Assembly (NCBI GenBank): GCA_027596195.1
Contig: JADGJG010000072.1
Location: 1-51,653, forward strand
Length of the DNA stretch: 51,653 bases
From: Podochytrium sp. JEL0797
Taxonomy: Eukaryota > Chytridiomycota > Chytridiomycetes > Chytridiales > Chytriomycetaceae
Direction of reading: 5' to 3'
Shown in pieces: positions 1 through 11,000 of the stretch. Position numbers and translations under genes: made by a program. The notes under the pieces were generated by a model. That model had not been told where the DNA came from, did not search any database, and saw only the letters and a program-made list of their open reading frames with translations. Position 1 is the stretch's first letter. Each line of letters opens with the position of its first letter.

Positions 1-452
1 TCCCCCGTGATCTCTGTGTCCTGGGTGACGCGGGATATTCTGTCCAAAACTGGGTCATGGTCCCTTTTCCTCACAAGACTGCAAATGTGATCCAAGCCCA
101 CTTCAACCACCACTTCTCCTCCATGCGGATGGTTGTTGAGCGGACATTTGGGATGATGAAGCAGCGCTGGCGGATTCTGTTGACACCGCAACGTTCCTCC
201 CCGGAATTTGCTTGTGATGTGTTTTTCGCTTGCTCAATTCTTCACAACCTTTGCAATAGAAATGTGGACTCTGTTTTCTTGGACACGTGGGATTTCTATT
301 CACCAAGCGAGGCCAATGTTATTAGTCCCGGAGTTTCGCGCGGAGGTGTTGGGGGTGGAATTGATACAAGAAATGTAGATCTGGTTGCCCTGCGGGATGA
401 AATGGTTGCGCGGCGCCAATCTCTGGCTGAACTCATGTATTGTACGTTGTAA
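1..452 (+). mobile_element. PIF/Harbinger-type DDE transposase, C-terminal part
   Basis: C-terminal ~150 codons of a HARBI1-like (DDE_Tnp_4) transposase; the reading frame is already open at position 3, so the start lies outside the window. Visible motifs are LGDAGY (second catalytic Asp, about position 27), followed by a W-V-M-V-P-F stretch typical of the family, then VERTFGMMKQRW, which carries the catalytic Glu, and a C-terminal FACSILHNLC helix that is also common in the family. The stop is TAA at 450-452. The SANT-like gene that ends 84 bp away on the other strand is the expected second protein of such elements. The first Asp is not in view, so activity cannot be judged; within the visible part there is no stop or frameshift. 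Confidence 0.85.
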
Positions 453-535
453 AATAATAAAGAGTTTGGACGGCACTGTTTTATTCTCTCAGTCAAGAAC
501 AATGCCCTTGCAACCTTACATCACCGGTACTCCCT

Positions 536-2544
536 TCACTCCTCCTCCTTTTCGTAAGCATGAATGAATGGGTTGTTCATTTGGTCCATAAAGCTCAAGC
601 TGCGAGTATCGGCACCCAATCCCTCACCACCACCATGCGAATCAGCCGCGACGGCGAAATTCTGCCCACCTCCCAAAACAAAAATCCCTCCGAGCTCCCC
701 ACCGCCGAAACCACGTTGTTCTTGTCCGCCATAAGGCTCGTTTCTGCTTGAACCTCCACTATAACCACCATGTTGATTGCCGCCATAACCACCATGTTGG
801 CTGCCGCCATAACCTCCCTGCTGATTGCCACCATAGCTACCATGCTGGTTGCTGCCATAACCACCGTGCTGGTTGCTGCCATAACTGTTTCCACCACTGG
901 GGGGCGTGTTACGGTTGAAGAAGTAATCCAGCACTGTGGGGAGAAGTGGCAAAGCCGCTTGAGCAAACTGCTCGAAAATTCCCGGCCTGGCGATAAGCCC
1001 CTCCATGGCGCTCACAGTACGGTCGGAAGTAGCTTGAGAGCGGTGCATAAATTCATTACGCTGGTCAATAAACGTATCTTGTTGACTCATGCTGCCGTTC
1101 TTGCGACGCTTGTCCGTGGACTTGTTCTCACCAGCAGGTGGTTTCTTGGACAAGGAACTTGGGCGTGGGGTAGCTGTCGCTTTACCAGACGCGCGAGGGG
1201 CAGCCATGGCGGGGACGCGAGGGATGGCTGTGGACGGGATTTGAGGGGTAGCCGTGGAGAGGACGCGAGAGGTTGCTGTGGAAGGGACGCGAGAAGCTGA
1301 CACGGACGGTGCACGAGGAACGGCTGCAGATGCAGCTTGCGATGCTGGCGTAGGGACGGTCGGAGAGACCGCAGTAGATGGCCCACCACGGTCAGGAATG
1401 GAGGCCGCAAGAGAGCGGGCAAGACCGAGAGATGGCGGCAGAAGCGGAATGTCGTCGTCGTCGTCGTCAAATTCAACCATGGTGGAGGCAACACGAGGGA
1501 CCACAGGACGGCCAAGTGGTTGACGAAGTGGAATGTCGTCATCACTGTCGAAGTTGTCAGCCACATGAGCAGTAGAGGCCACCAAAATAGAGCGGGACTC
1601 TTGCTGCAAGCGGAGGGTCTTGCGATTCTGCTGCTCGTGCTCCGAATAAAGTGAATCCGTGTCCGAATTACCGCCATCCAACTCACTATCACCCCCAACA
1701 CCCAAATCACCAACACCACTGCCATCTGAGGCAGAATCATCGTCCTCCTCCAAAATGGCAGAAGCGACTCTCTTGTCTGCATGCGTCACGTAGGCTTGAC
1801 CGCTCTCGTTGCGCAGCGGACCCGTGACAGCGTCATTGTCCTTGAAGAGATCTTTCAGTGCGTCATAGAGACTCATGCTCAAGCCCTTGAGGGCCAGCTG
1901 GTCATGGAGTCCGCCATTTCCAGTCTTCTCGCATTTGTCAAAAACAACCTGGGAAGGAGTCGTGAATTATAATTTTTAATCATTTTTAATCAAATCAAAA
2001 TCAAGCGCCAAGACACATATATCACCTTGAAAGCCGCGGTCTGGTTCTTCAAATGGTTCTCAATCTGATCGGCAGTGAACTGTTGCAGGTTGAACCTCTC
2101 GCGGTTTTGAGGCTTGCTGATGTAGTCGGATTTGAAGGCGTTCAGGGCCACGAACCCGACACTGGTGCGAGACGTGTCGTCATGCATAAGCTTGGCTTCC
2201 TGCACTAAGGAAACCAAAGCAAGCGAGTCGGCTTCGTTCCTGAAAAATAGATGACAAATGAGAGGGAGGAACACCCAATTTACACAAACTTCCACATACC
2301 AAACCACTTTACTGGCATCTCTCTCAGCCTTTTCCGCTGCCGCGCGAGCAGCGACAACAGCTCTCGCTGCCTTGCGCTCAATGACCTCCTTCTTCTTGGC
2401 GGCAGCAAGAATCTTCTTTTGACGGGACAGCAGCTCACGCGCGTTCTTGTCCTCCAGTTTCTTGATCTTGGCCTTGAGCTTGTCCGTGTCGGCCTTGCGC
2501 TTGCTGTTGGGGGAAATGACAGGCTTGGTGGACTTGAGGGTCAT
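536..2544 (-). CDS. Myb/SANT-like DNA-binding partner of a Harbinger-type element
   Basis: Model: complement(536..1948, 2026..2239, 2300..2544), 623 aa, introns of 77 and 60 nt, phases consistent. Residues 1-80 are a Lys/Ala-rich helical segment. Residues ~80-170 look like a Myb/SANT-like domain: a Trp reconstructed across the first intron (VVWNEADSLALV), then a helix with F-K-S-D-Y, then FTADQIENHLKNQTAAFK, matching the 'Q-x-x-N-x-x-x-x-L-K' helix of transposon-associated SANT proteins. The rest is acidic, Pro/Ala/Ser-rich and ends in Gly/Tyr/Asn/Gln octapeptide repeats. In Harbinger elements such a protein carries the transposase to the nucleus and to DNA ends; that role here is inference from family and position. 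It could instead be a domesticated host gene. Confidence 0.7.
756..897 (-). repeat. 24-nt coding repeats, prion-like Tyr/Gly/Asn/Gln tract
   Basis: Tandem octapeptides of the form Y-G-(G/S)-(N/S)-Q-(H/Q)-G-G near the C-terminus of the SANT-like protein, about six units. The composition is that of a low-complexity, prion-like segment, and the DNA is a short minisatellite likely to vary in copy number. Confidence 0.8.
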
Positions 2545-2585
2545 GGCTCGAAAGTGTGTTTTTGAGAGCTTTTGAAAAAAACAGA

Positions 2586-2616
2586 TCTCAATCCTACTCC
2601 TGGAGCAGGATTGAGA
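2586..2616. repeat. 31-bp near-perfect palindrome upstream of the SANT-like gene
   Basis: Left arm TCTCAATCCTACTCC and the reverse complement of the right arm agree at 14 of 15 positions around a one-base centre. It lies 42-72 bp upstream of the SANT-like start codon and 147 bp from the HEM14-like start. It could be an operator-like site, a hairpin in the leader, or part of the element's terminus; the sequence does not decide. Confidence 0.75.
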
Positions 2617-2762
2617 ACTTTTTTTCCCAAAACCCGTTGAAAAAAACATCCATTTTCGCACGATTTTTTTTTCTCGTTTTGCTTCGAAATGAGCCCCCAA
2701 AAATGTTTATAAAGTCACCCTGAGCTTACCTTGGACATTGTGGAAAGTTGAAAACAAAAAAA

Positions 2763-4097
2763 ATGCTCATTTTGGGCGGCGGAATCACCGGTCTTAGCAC
2801 GGCTTGGCACGCAGCCAAACACTTCCTCGTTCTGCGCCAATCACACTTGTTGAAGGATCGCCGCGATTGGGCGGGTGGGTCCACTCCAACCTGGACAACA
2901 AGGGCGTGCTGAGCGAGTTGGGGCCAAGAACTCTCAGGCCAAACGGAAAGCAGGGCACGGCAACCCTGGAGATGGTGGGTAGTGTATTATTTACTACATT
3001 AAGGTTGCTTACCACTTGCTGCATCAGGTCCACCACCTCAACCTCGAACAACACGTGATGCTGGTCGACAAGAGTTCACCCGCCGCAAAAAACCGCTTCA
3101 TCAAATACAACGGAGCCCTCAACAAGATGCCTACATCTCTACAAGAAGCACTCTTCCCGCCCAAAAACCACGTGTTCAGAGGCGTCCTTGCACGCGGTGC
3201 AATCGAACCCTTCATTCCCAAAACAACAAAACACGATGAATCCATCCACGACTTTGTTGCGAGGCGATTCGGTGTCCATGTTGCAGACAATCTGATTTCC
3301 GCATTGGTTCACGGCATTTACGCAGGCGATTCGCGTGTGTTGAGCGTCAAGTCGTGTTTCCCGTTTCTCTGGGAAGCCGAGCAAAAGTACGGGTCGGTGG
3401 TTGCGGGATTGCTCGTGGGAGCATTGTCAAAACCCGTGCCGGAGACGTATTCGCCCGCTGTTTCACCGCAAACCATTAAAATCGAGCATCTATCCGTCTC
3501 GCCCCACTCCTCCCCGAATCCTCCTCCCTCCCGGCCCTTTTGTCCCACAACCCAGCCGTCACTGTCGCCGTCGTCAACCTCGCATACAACGACCCCAACA
3601 TTCTTCCCGTCTCTGGGTTCGGATACCTCACTCCCCGCACGCAGGGTGGGAACACGATTGGTGTCATTTTCGACAGCGAGGCGATCCCGGGACAAGGAAA
3701 CTCTCCTGGCACCACGCGTATCACGTGTATGATGGGTGGACACCGGTTCAAAGAGTTGTTTCCGACCCCTGATTCCTTCTCTGAAGAAAAATGTCTCCAA
3801 CTCGCGGTGGAAAGTGTGCGCCAGGATTTGGGCATGACGCGGGAACCTGATTCGTTCACAGTCAGTCTACACAAGGAGTGTATCACACAGTATAAGGTCG
3901 GACATTCGGAAAGGATGAAGGGGATGCATACGGGGTTGAGGGACGAGTTTGGGGGCAGGTTGGCGGTTTGTGGGATGAGTTATTTGGGGGTTGGGGTGAA
4001 TGATTGTGTGTTGAGTGCGAGGAAGGTTGTGGAGAGGGTTGTGGCGAGTGAAGGAGGGGAGGGGGTTGTGACGGGGTTGGAACGAGTGTCCATGTAA
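2763..4097 (+). pseudogene. HEM14: protoporphyrinogen oxidase (HEM14-like), frame-disrupted
   Basis: Protoporphyrinogen oxidase makes protoporphyrin IX, the penultimate heme step, in the mitochondrial inner membrane. Recognised by the FAD-binding start LILGGGITGLSTAW, then LVEGSPRLGGWV, LGPRTLRP, the central FVARRFGV and LVHGIYAGD, GFGYLTPRT, VIFDSEA, MMGGH and the C-terminal GVGVNDCVLSA. A 53-nt intron (2975-3027) fits. Two breaks are visible. Near 2824 one base is missing in a C run, so the frame changes between the first motif and LVEGS. Near 3475-3485 the frame changes again, and the substrate-domain segment between GLLVGALS and the APLLPESS region (roughly 80-100 residues in the family) is absent. 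No intron with good sites repairs the second break. Either a pseudogene or a badly assembled real gene. Confidence 0.8.
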
Positions 4098-4256
4098 TTC
4101 TGTAGTTTTTGAACAGAAGCGCGTTTTTGATTTTGTTGCGGGCCCGTCTGGGGTCCACCCCGTTGGGATGTCGATCTACGTCGGCAAGCTCGACGCGATT
4201 TTGGAAACGAGGAAAAGGGCGAGGGTTGGCAATTGCGGACACAAACGACCCAAAAA

Positions 4257-7200
4257 ATGTTGAATTGCTTCGGCCCCAGAACCCGCAGCTCGACCGCTGG
4301 TGTGAGCCACAAGGAGAGACTCGCCATCTCGCACCCGCTTACCCCATCTTCCCCTGTGAAGTGGTGGTGGCCTCGCACGCAGGCTCAGGTAAAGGTTGAT
4401 TAAATTGGGCCGGCAGTGCGCACTCGTTTTTGATGATTTGGTTCTGGTTCTGACACAGACGGAACCAAGAGACTCTGTTGAGAAGAAGGTATCTGTCTTC
4501 AGTAACGACACGCTTCGTGACGGTGTATCCGCGGCGACCAATACTGTTGTGGGTCAGTTGCTCTTTTCATCCGTCTTCATGATTGCCGTCAAACTGACAC
4601 GGTTGCTTCCTTAAACAGTGACGACTGAGACGTTGCCATTGGCTTCTGGATCCCGTCAAGAAGCAGAAGTGGAAGGGGTATGAGTTGACACACGAAATTT
4701 CGATCGTCGCTGATGCGATTGTTTTTTGGCTTCTTTTTTCAGAAACTCTCTGAATTCGCGGAGGATGGTGAACCCGCCGCCATGGGCAGCGCGGCATCGG
4801 GAGGTCAGTGTCATTTTTTGCTCAGTCGGCTGTTTTAATCAAACAATTTTTCCACAATTTTTCCGACACAGAAGCGTTGCCAGGAGCGGACGCAGATGGC
4901 CCCCTGCCAGAAGGTTGTGAAGCTCATCAAGCAGTGGCTGATTGTTCCATGGGTCTGCTTGAGTCACTATCAAATGATGTTCCTACAGATGTGGTACATT
5001 AAATTCTTAACCTATTGGCTCATTTTTCACCATCAACTCCAGGTTGGACAGGATCCTGCCTCTCAGTCCTCCAACATCTCCCAGTCCTCTACCATTGGTA
5101 CCCAGGCGAACAATAGTGGTTCCAAGACCATAGGTAAATTCTGTGACCCCAACCCTTCACCCCAAACCAATCCCACTGAAATTAGATTCTGTAGAGCCAA
5201 AGCAACTGGAGCCAGCTCAAGACCAAGATCAAGACCAAGACCAAGATCCAAGACTCAAGAAGGCCCTTCCACCATTGGATATGGTATGCATATTGAATGG
5301 CAGTGCAAAACCAAAACTAACTTTTGTTTTACAACAGGCTGATCCAAACACCTTCTCCATCAAGGGAGTGCCTCTTTCCTTCCTGGACACCTTGATTGAG
5401 ATGTGGGGTGGTCGTAAAGCCCTTGATCAGTTGACCACTGCACAAGTTTCTGAAAAGCACCTCAAGCCCATGACTCAAGATACAAGACTCTCTCTCTGTG
5501 CCCAGCTCTTCCTCTCAACAAACCCAGTTGATACATCAGTCATCCAAGATGCCAAATGGTTTGTCTCCCATGCCTGGCAATACAAATTTCTTGAAGTGGT
5601 GGATGCTCTGTCCCACTTTGCCACAACCAACCAACTGGACCCAGCCACCACCATCATCTGGTTTGACATGCTCTCCAACTCTCAGCACAATACTGCTGCC
5701 AAGCCATTTGTCTGGTGGCAGACTGTGTTCAAGAATGCCATTGAGGAGATTGGCAGTGTTGTGCTTGTCATGAGCCCTTTTTTGGATCCCATCCCTCTCA
5801 AGCGTGTCTGGTGCATCTTTGAGATCTACACTGCAGCTGTAGCCCATGCCAACTTCCACATTGCGATGACTGTTTCTGAGGAATCCACTTTCTTGGACAC
5901 TTTGAAACATGACGGAGACAGTTACAACTCTGTTCTGGCCAGTATTGACTCTCAGAAGAGTGAGAGCTCCAACCCTAGCGACAAAGAGGCCATATTTGAG
6001 GTCATTCAAGCTGTGGGGTTTTCCCAACTGGACAAGATGGTGTTTGAAACCTTGTCTGGGTGGACAGTCGGGTCTTTGCAGGGTCAGATTGATTTTTATG
6101 GAGCTGGAAGTGATGACTCTTGGGAATGGATAGGTGCTCTTGGTCGATTCCATCATTTGCAAGGAAGGTATGGTGATGCAGAGCCACTGCTTTTCCAATG
6201 TCTCAAGACCAGCCAGCAAGTCCTTGGAGAGACTCATCCAAAAACTCTCACTTCCATGAACAATCTGGCTCTTTTGTACGAGTCACAAGGAAGGCATGTG
6301 GATGCAATGCCACTCTGTCTTCAATGTCTCAAGGTCAAACAGCAAGTCCTTGGAGAGACTCATCCCGACACTCTCATTTCCATGAGTAATCTGGCTCTTT
6401 TGTACAAGTCACAAGGAAGGTATGAGGATGCTGAGCCACTGCTTCTGCAATGCTTCAAGACCAACCAGCAAGTCCTTGGAGAGACTCATCCAGACACACT
6501 CAAAACCATGAACAATCTGGCTTCATTGTACAAGTCACAAGGAAGATATGATGATGCAGAGCCACTGTATCTCCAATGTCTCAAGGCCAACCAGCAAGTC
6601 CTTGGAAAGACTCATTCAAACACTCTCACTTCCATGAACAATTTGGCTCTTTTGTACCAGTCACAAGGAAGGCATGTGGATGCAATGCCACTCTGTCTTC
6701 AATGTTTCAAGGTCAAACAGCAAGTCCTTGGAGAGACACACCCTGACACTCTCATTTCCATGAACAATCTGGCCTTCTTGTACCAGTCACAAGGAAGATA
6801 TGAGGATGCAGAGCCACTGTTTCTCAAATGTCTCAAGGCCAACCAGCAAGTCCTTGGAGAGATTCATCCACACACTCTCACTTCCATGAGCAACCTGGCT
6901 GATTTGCTTGAATCACAAGGAAGGTATGGAGATGCAGAGCCACTCTATCTCCAATGTCTCAAGGCCAGGCAGCAAGCCCTTGGAGAGACTCATCCAGACA
7001 CTCTCACTTCCATGGGCAAATTGGCTGATTTGCTTGAATCACGAGGAAGGTATGGAGATGCAGAGCCACTGTATCTCCAATGTCTCAAGGCCAGGCAGCA
7101 AGTCCTTGGAGAGACACACCCAGACACTCTCACTTCCATGAACAATCTGGCTTCATTGTACAAGTCACAAGGAAGATATGAGGATGCAGAGCCACTGTAT

Positions 7201-7716
7201 CTCCAATGTCTCAAGGCCAGGCAGCAAGTCCTTGGAGAAACACATCCAGCCACTCTCATTTCCATGAACAACCTGGCTGAGTTGTTCAAGCTACAAGGAA
7301 GGTATGGTGATGCAGAGCCACTGTTCCTCCAATACCTCAAGTCCAGCCAGCAAGTTGTTGGAGAGACTCATCCAAGCACTCTCACTTACATGAGCAACCT
7401 GGCTCATTTATACAAGTCGCAAGGAAGGGATGGGGATGCAGAGCCGCTGTTTCTCCAATGTATCAAGGCCAGGCAGCAAGTCCTTGGAGAGTCCCATCCA
7501 GCCACCCTCAATTCCATGAACAATCTTGCTTTCTTGTACCTTTCACAAGGAAGGTATGGAGATGCACAGCCACTATTTCTCCAATGTCTCAAGGTCAGGC
7601 AACAAGTCCTTGGACAGAATCATCCTGACACTCTCATTTCCATGAGCAATCTGATTCAAGTTATACTTAAGGCCAGAATGGAGCAGCGTGGAGATGCAGG
7701 GGTCACTGAAATCTAG
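4257..7716 (+). CDS. putative TIR-like domain protein with 12 C-terminal TPRs
   Basis: Model: join(4257..4388, 4459..4552, 4619..4677, 4743..4803, 4872..4990, 5043..5133, 5186..5283, 5338..7716), 1010 aa; all exon phases agree and introns are 52-70 nt. Residues 1-218, spread over seven small exons, are acidic, Ser/Gln-rich and likely disordered. Residues ~290-410 resemble a TIR-like fold: WFVSHAW (292-298), IIWFD (324-328), SVVLVMSPF, then RVWCIFEIY with Trp376-Cys377 and Glu380. In plant-type TIRs a W-C-x-x-E helix carries the NADase glutamate, so Glu380 is a candidate catalytic residue (inference). Residues ~482-986 are 12 kinesin-light-chain-type TPRs. No NB-ARC/NACHT P-loop is seen between them. 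Possible roles are an immune-like sensor or a scaffold. The last intron (54 nt, CTAAC branch site) has no stop and keeps frame, so a retained form is possible. An alternative donor at 4994 would add one residue. Confidence 0.75.
6130..7650 (+). repeat. 126-nt tandem coding repeat (12 TPR units)
   Basis: Twelve 42-residue units of the pattern LALLYxSQGRYxDAEPL followed by a variable CLKxxQQVLGETHPxTL segment. Units are very similar at the DNA level. Units 2 and 5 uniquely share RHVDAMPLCLQC and ISM, showing a higher-order copy 378 bp apart. The homogeneity implies recent unequal exchange or conversion within the array. Confidence 0.9.
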
Positions 7717-8087
7717 TAATAAATAAATATATTGTTTTGTTCATTAATTTGCATGAAAATTGTAACAAATATGCCTCACATACAGCTCCTTCACCACCAC
7801 AGACTGCAAATCAGGTCAATATGTCATGGCTACCAACCCATCCAAACGACAAAGTCTTGGAATGCGAGGTCTTAGAATGAAGCGATTTTTTTGCTGCAGG
7901 ATACCTATATCAAGCTCCATGAGATCAGATCAGCATAGTTGATTGTGATTGCTCTTCATCATTTTTGTGTAGGTAGGGTTTTTTCCAATTGGCAGAATGA
8001 CCTGTCAAAAATATCCTGCCTCTGTGTTCTTCTCTTCTCTCTCTTTGAAAATAAAACAGCAATTCATATTTTTCACGCCACATCAAA
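7717..8087. other. intergenic, convergent 3' flanks
   Basis: AT-rich space between the convergent TIR-TPR and UGGT genes. Contains AATAAATAAATA just after the TIR-TPR stop, a plausible poly(A) signal. No coding region or RNA gene is visible. Confidence 0.6.
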
Positions 8088-11000
8088 TTACAACTCAGCA
8101 TGTCCTTCATCTTTAACAGCATCAGCAACCACACCAGCCAGTTTCTGAGCTTCCACCTTGTCCGCCACTGCCTGCACCAAATCATCCAACTCGACCCACT
8201 CCTTGATGATTCTCTTGGCACGCTTGAGCTTGGGTTCCTTCGTGAGTGGGTTGTTGCACAAGTCAATCGTCTTGGCCTTGGCAAGTTCACTGTCAGCGCA
8301 CCACGTTTCACACCACAACCTTGAAAATCCAAAATCAGTTCGATTCCAAACCAAACAAATATAAAAAAACACGTCTCTCCTCAAAACTCACCACTCCTTC
8401 GGCAACGAGAAAATCGGAATATCATGAATCATATTATTCGGCAAATCCTGATCCAAATTCGACAACGAATTCGGATCCGCACTCAACTGCTGATACTGTT
8501 GTCTCAACCGATCCCCCGCCAACAACTGCCTGAACCGTTTCAAATCAATCACATACAGCGCGCTAATGTGATACGGACGTCCTTGAAGATGTGACGCCCA
8601 GTACCCTGTTTTCCAGAACCGGAACCCTTCCATTTCGGGACGAGAGTCGCCCATGGGCGTATATCCGTAGACGGCGCCTTCGAGGTCGAGGTCCACGAGT
8701 TCTTTCATGTCGGTACGGACGACTTGGTCTGCGTCCACGAAGATGACTTTGTCAAGGTTGAGGGGAAAGAGAACGTCAAGGAAGAGGATCTTGTAGGCCC
8801 AGATGGTGCGTTCTTTGCGGGTGGTGGCGCGGAGCCAGTGTGGCCAGTTGTCTAAATAGCGAGAAGTCAGCAAAACAGAAGCGCGCAAAATGCAGCAAAC
8901 AAATACTCACATGTAACAAACTCGTACTCAAACCCATACTCGGCAGCGAAATGCGGAACAAACTGCATAAACTTCGGGCTCAAAAAGTTTTCAATCAGCC
9001 AAAACTTGACGGGGCTCTGCGTTTGTCGCATGACCGACAGCATCATGATGCCCATGAATCGCTCGTACAAGTGTCCCGACGCGACAGAAAAGATGTTGAT
9101 GGTCGTGTTCTTGACAGATGCGGAAGGCACAATGACCGGTTCTTGCTTGCTCCCAAACACACGCGCCTTCAATTGTCCCCAAACCCCGTCGCTCGCTCCA
9201 CCCTCCTTCTTCTTTCCAGCCTTCAACTCCTCAACAACCGGCTCCAACACATCCTCATTCTCCATCCCCTTCCGCTTACTCACAACAGGATAAACAGTCA
9301 CCCCTTCAAACGTATCCAAAACCACAGTCGCATACTCCTTTCCTTCCCCTACACCCCCGTCCTTCCCTCCATACGTATCACTCACACTCTCCACCCGGTA
9401 CACCTCCTCACTCCTCCCCTCCCGCAACCGCATCCGCCACACTCCAGGATTCGCCTTCAACTGCAAGTACCCCAAATTCGTCATCGTGATTGTGTCGACC
9501 ATGTGTGGGTGGAGTGGGGTCCCGAGGACGAATTGGACCCCGCGTGGGGGGGTTGTGGTGTGGAGTTCGCGCGCGTGGCCTTCGACAAGGAGGTGGTTGA
9601 GTTGGAAGTGGGCGTCCACGTTTTGTCCGGGGGAGAGGGTGGAGAGGTGGATGTTGTCGAGGTCGTGGATGGAGTCGATGGCGCGGACGACCCAGGCTCG
9701 TGGGACTGTTTTTTTTTTGGGAAAAATTAAATAAGTAATGTAATTCAGAAAGTACAACGCACCGTCAAGTCCCAAAGTCAACAACGGCTCCATCGGAACA
9801 TTCTTAAACAACGCACTAGACGGCACACGTTTCCCCTCCGAATCAAGCTGCACGTTCTCCGGGAACACGTATCGATAAAAGCGCTTGATGGGCAAATCCT
9901 CGAGAATCGGAACCGGATTCAACAGAATTTGCACGCTGACCCCTGGCAAGGTGGATACCACCTTCAAAATCGCGCTCGCCTTTTGAGTGATTTCGCTCAC
10001 GGGGTCCAAGACGGCTGTGAAGCGGAGGGAGGCGTGGGTGGGGTCTCCGGTGGTCAGACCGCTGTTGGGGGTAGTGGGGAGGGTAAGAACTCATGAAAGA
10101 AAAAGGGGGGAAAGCACGTACTAGGAATTCTCTCCCCAATCCAACGCGATTCTCGCTTTCTCAGATCCATCCTCAGCCCGCGATTCCATTTTCGAAACAG
10201 AAATCAATGAACAGATCTTCATGATTGCGTCCGGAATCCATCTGCGCCCACAAAAAAATAATTCAATCAAAAGAGCAAGCGAACCAGAAAAAACACGAGG
10301 CAAAGCACTCACTTATCCTTGTCCTCAACCCGACCCAACTCCATCCCACTCAACGCGTCATCGACCCGCTCGACCCGCTCGCGGTATTCACTCGCAGCAA
10401 GCGCCTCGAAATCCGCTTCCACGAACTTGTCAGGCTTTTCGAAAGGTCCAACCGCCTGAATCACAAGAGAGTTAAATCCCCACGGGATCATGCGGAATAC
10501 GGCGGAAGAAAAAAAAAACTCACCCTGCCATTCACCACCACCCCAGCTTCTCCCGCCCCAAACCCAACTACCTTTTTCACAAACCTCTTCACCTCCCCAG
10601 CCCTTTTCTCAAACTCCATCACATCCACTACCTCCTCCCCACCAGCAACAACACCCGTAAAATCAAACCCTTCCCCACCTGCCAACACGGCTTCCACAGC
10701 CTTCAATAACACCGTAACAGCCTCACGAGCGGGATACGTTCTCGCAACAACCGCAGCGGCTTTATGTAAAGCAAGTTTGGTTTGAAGCGTCGACATGCGG
10801 TTTGAGGGCGGGTTGTGCAAAAACGCGACGCGAGAGTGCGGAGAGTCGGAAAGGAATTCGAGTGCCGCGCGGGCGAGGTGGAGGCCGGGGAGTGATTCAA
10901 AGTCTGCAATGACGTGGAATGTTACGACGGGAATCTCGCGTTCTGTTTCAACAAAACAATGTCAACAAACGAGGCAAGAGAAAAGCGCGAATGAAAAGCC

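Noticed and set aside
3440..3545. An intron explaining the second HEM14 frame change
   Set aside because: No donor/acceptor pair restores both frame and the missing central segment; the gap in conserved residues remains.
10225..10785. Plus-strand frames across the UGGT gene (8840-9730, 10225-10785)
   Set aside because: They span UGGT exons and introns on the opposite strand, show no domain, and the UGGT model is complete.
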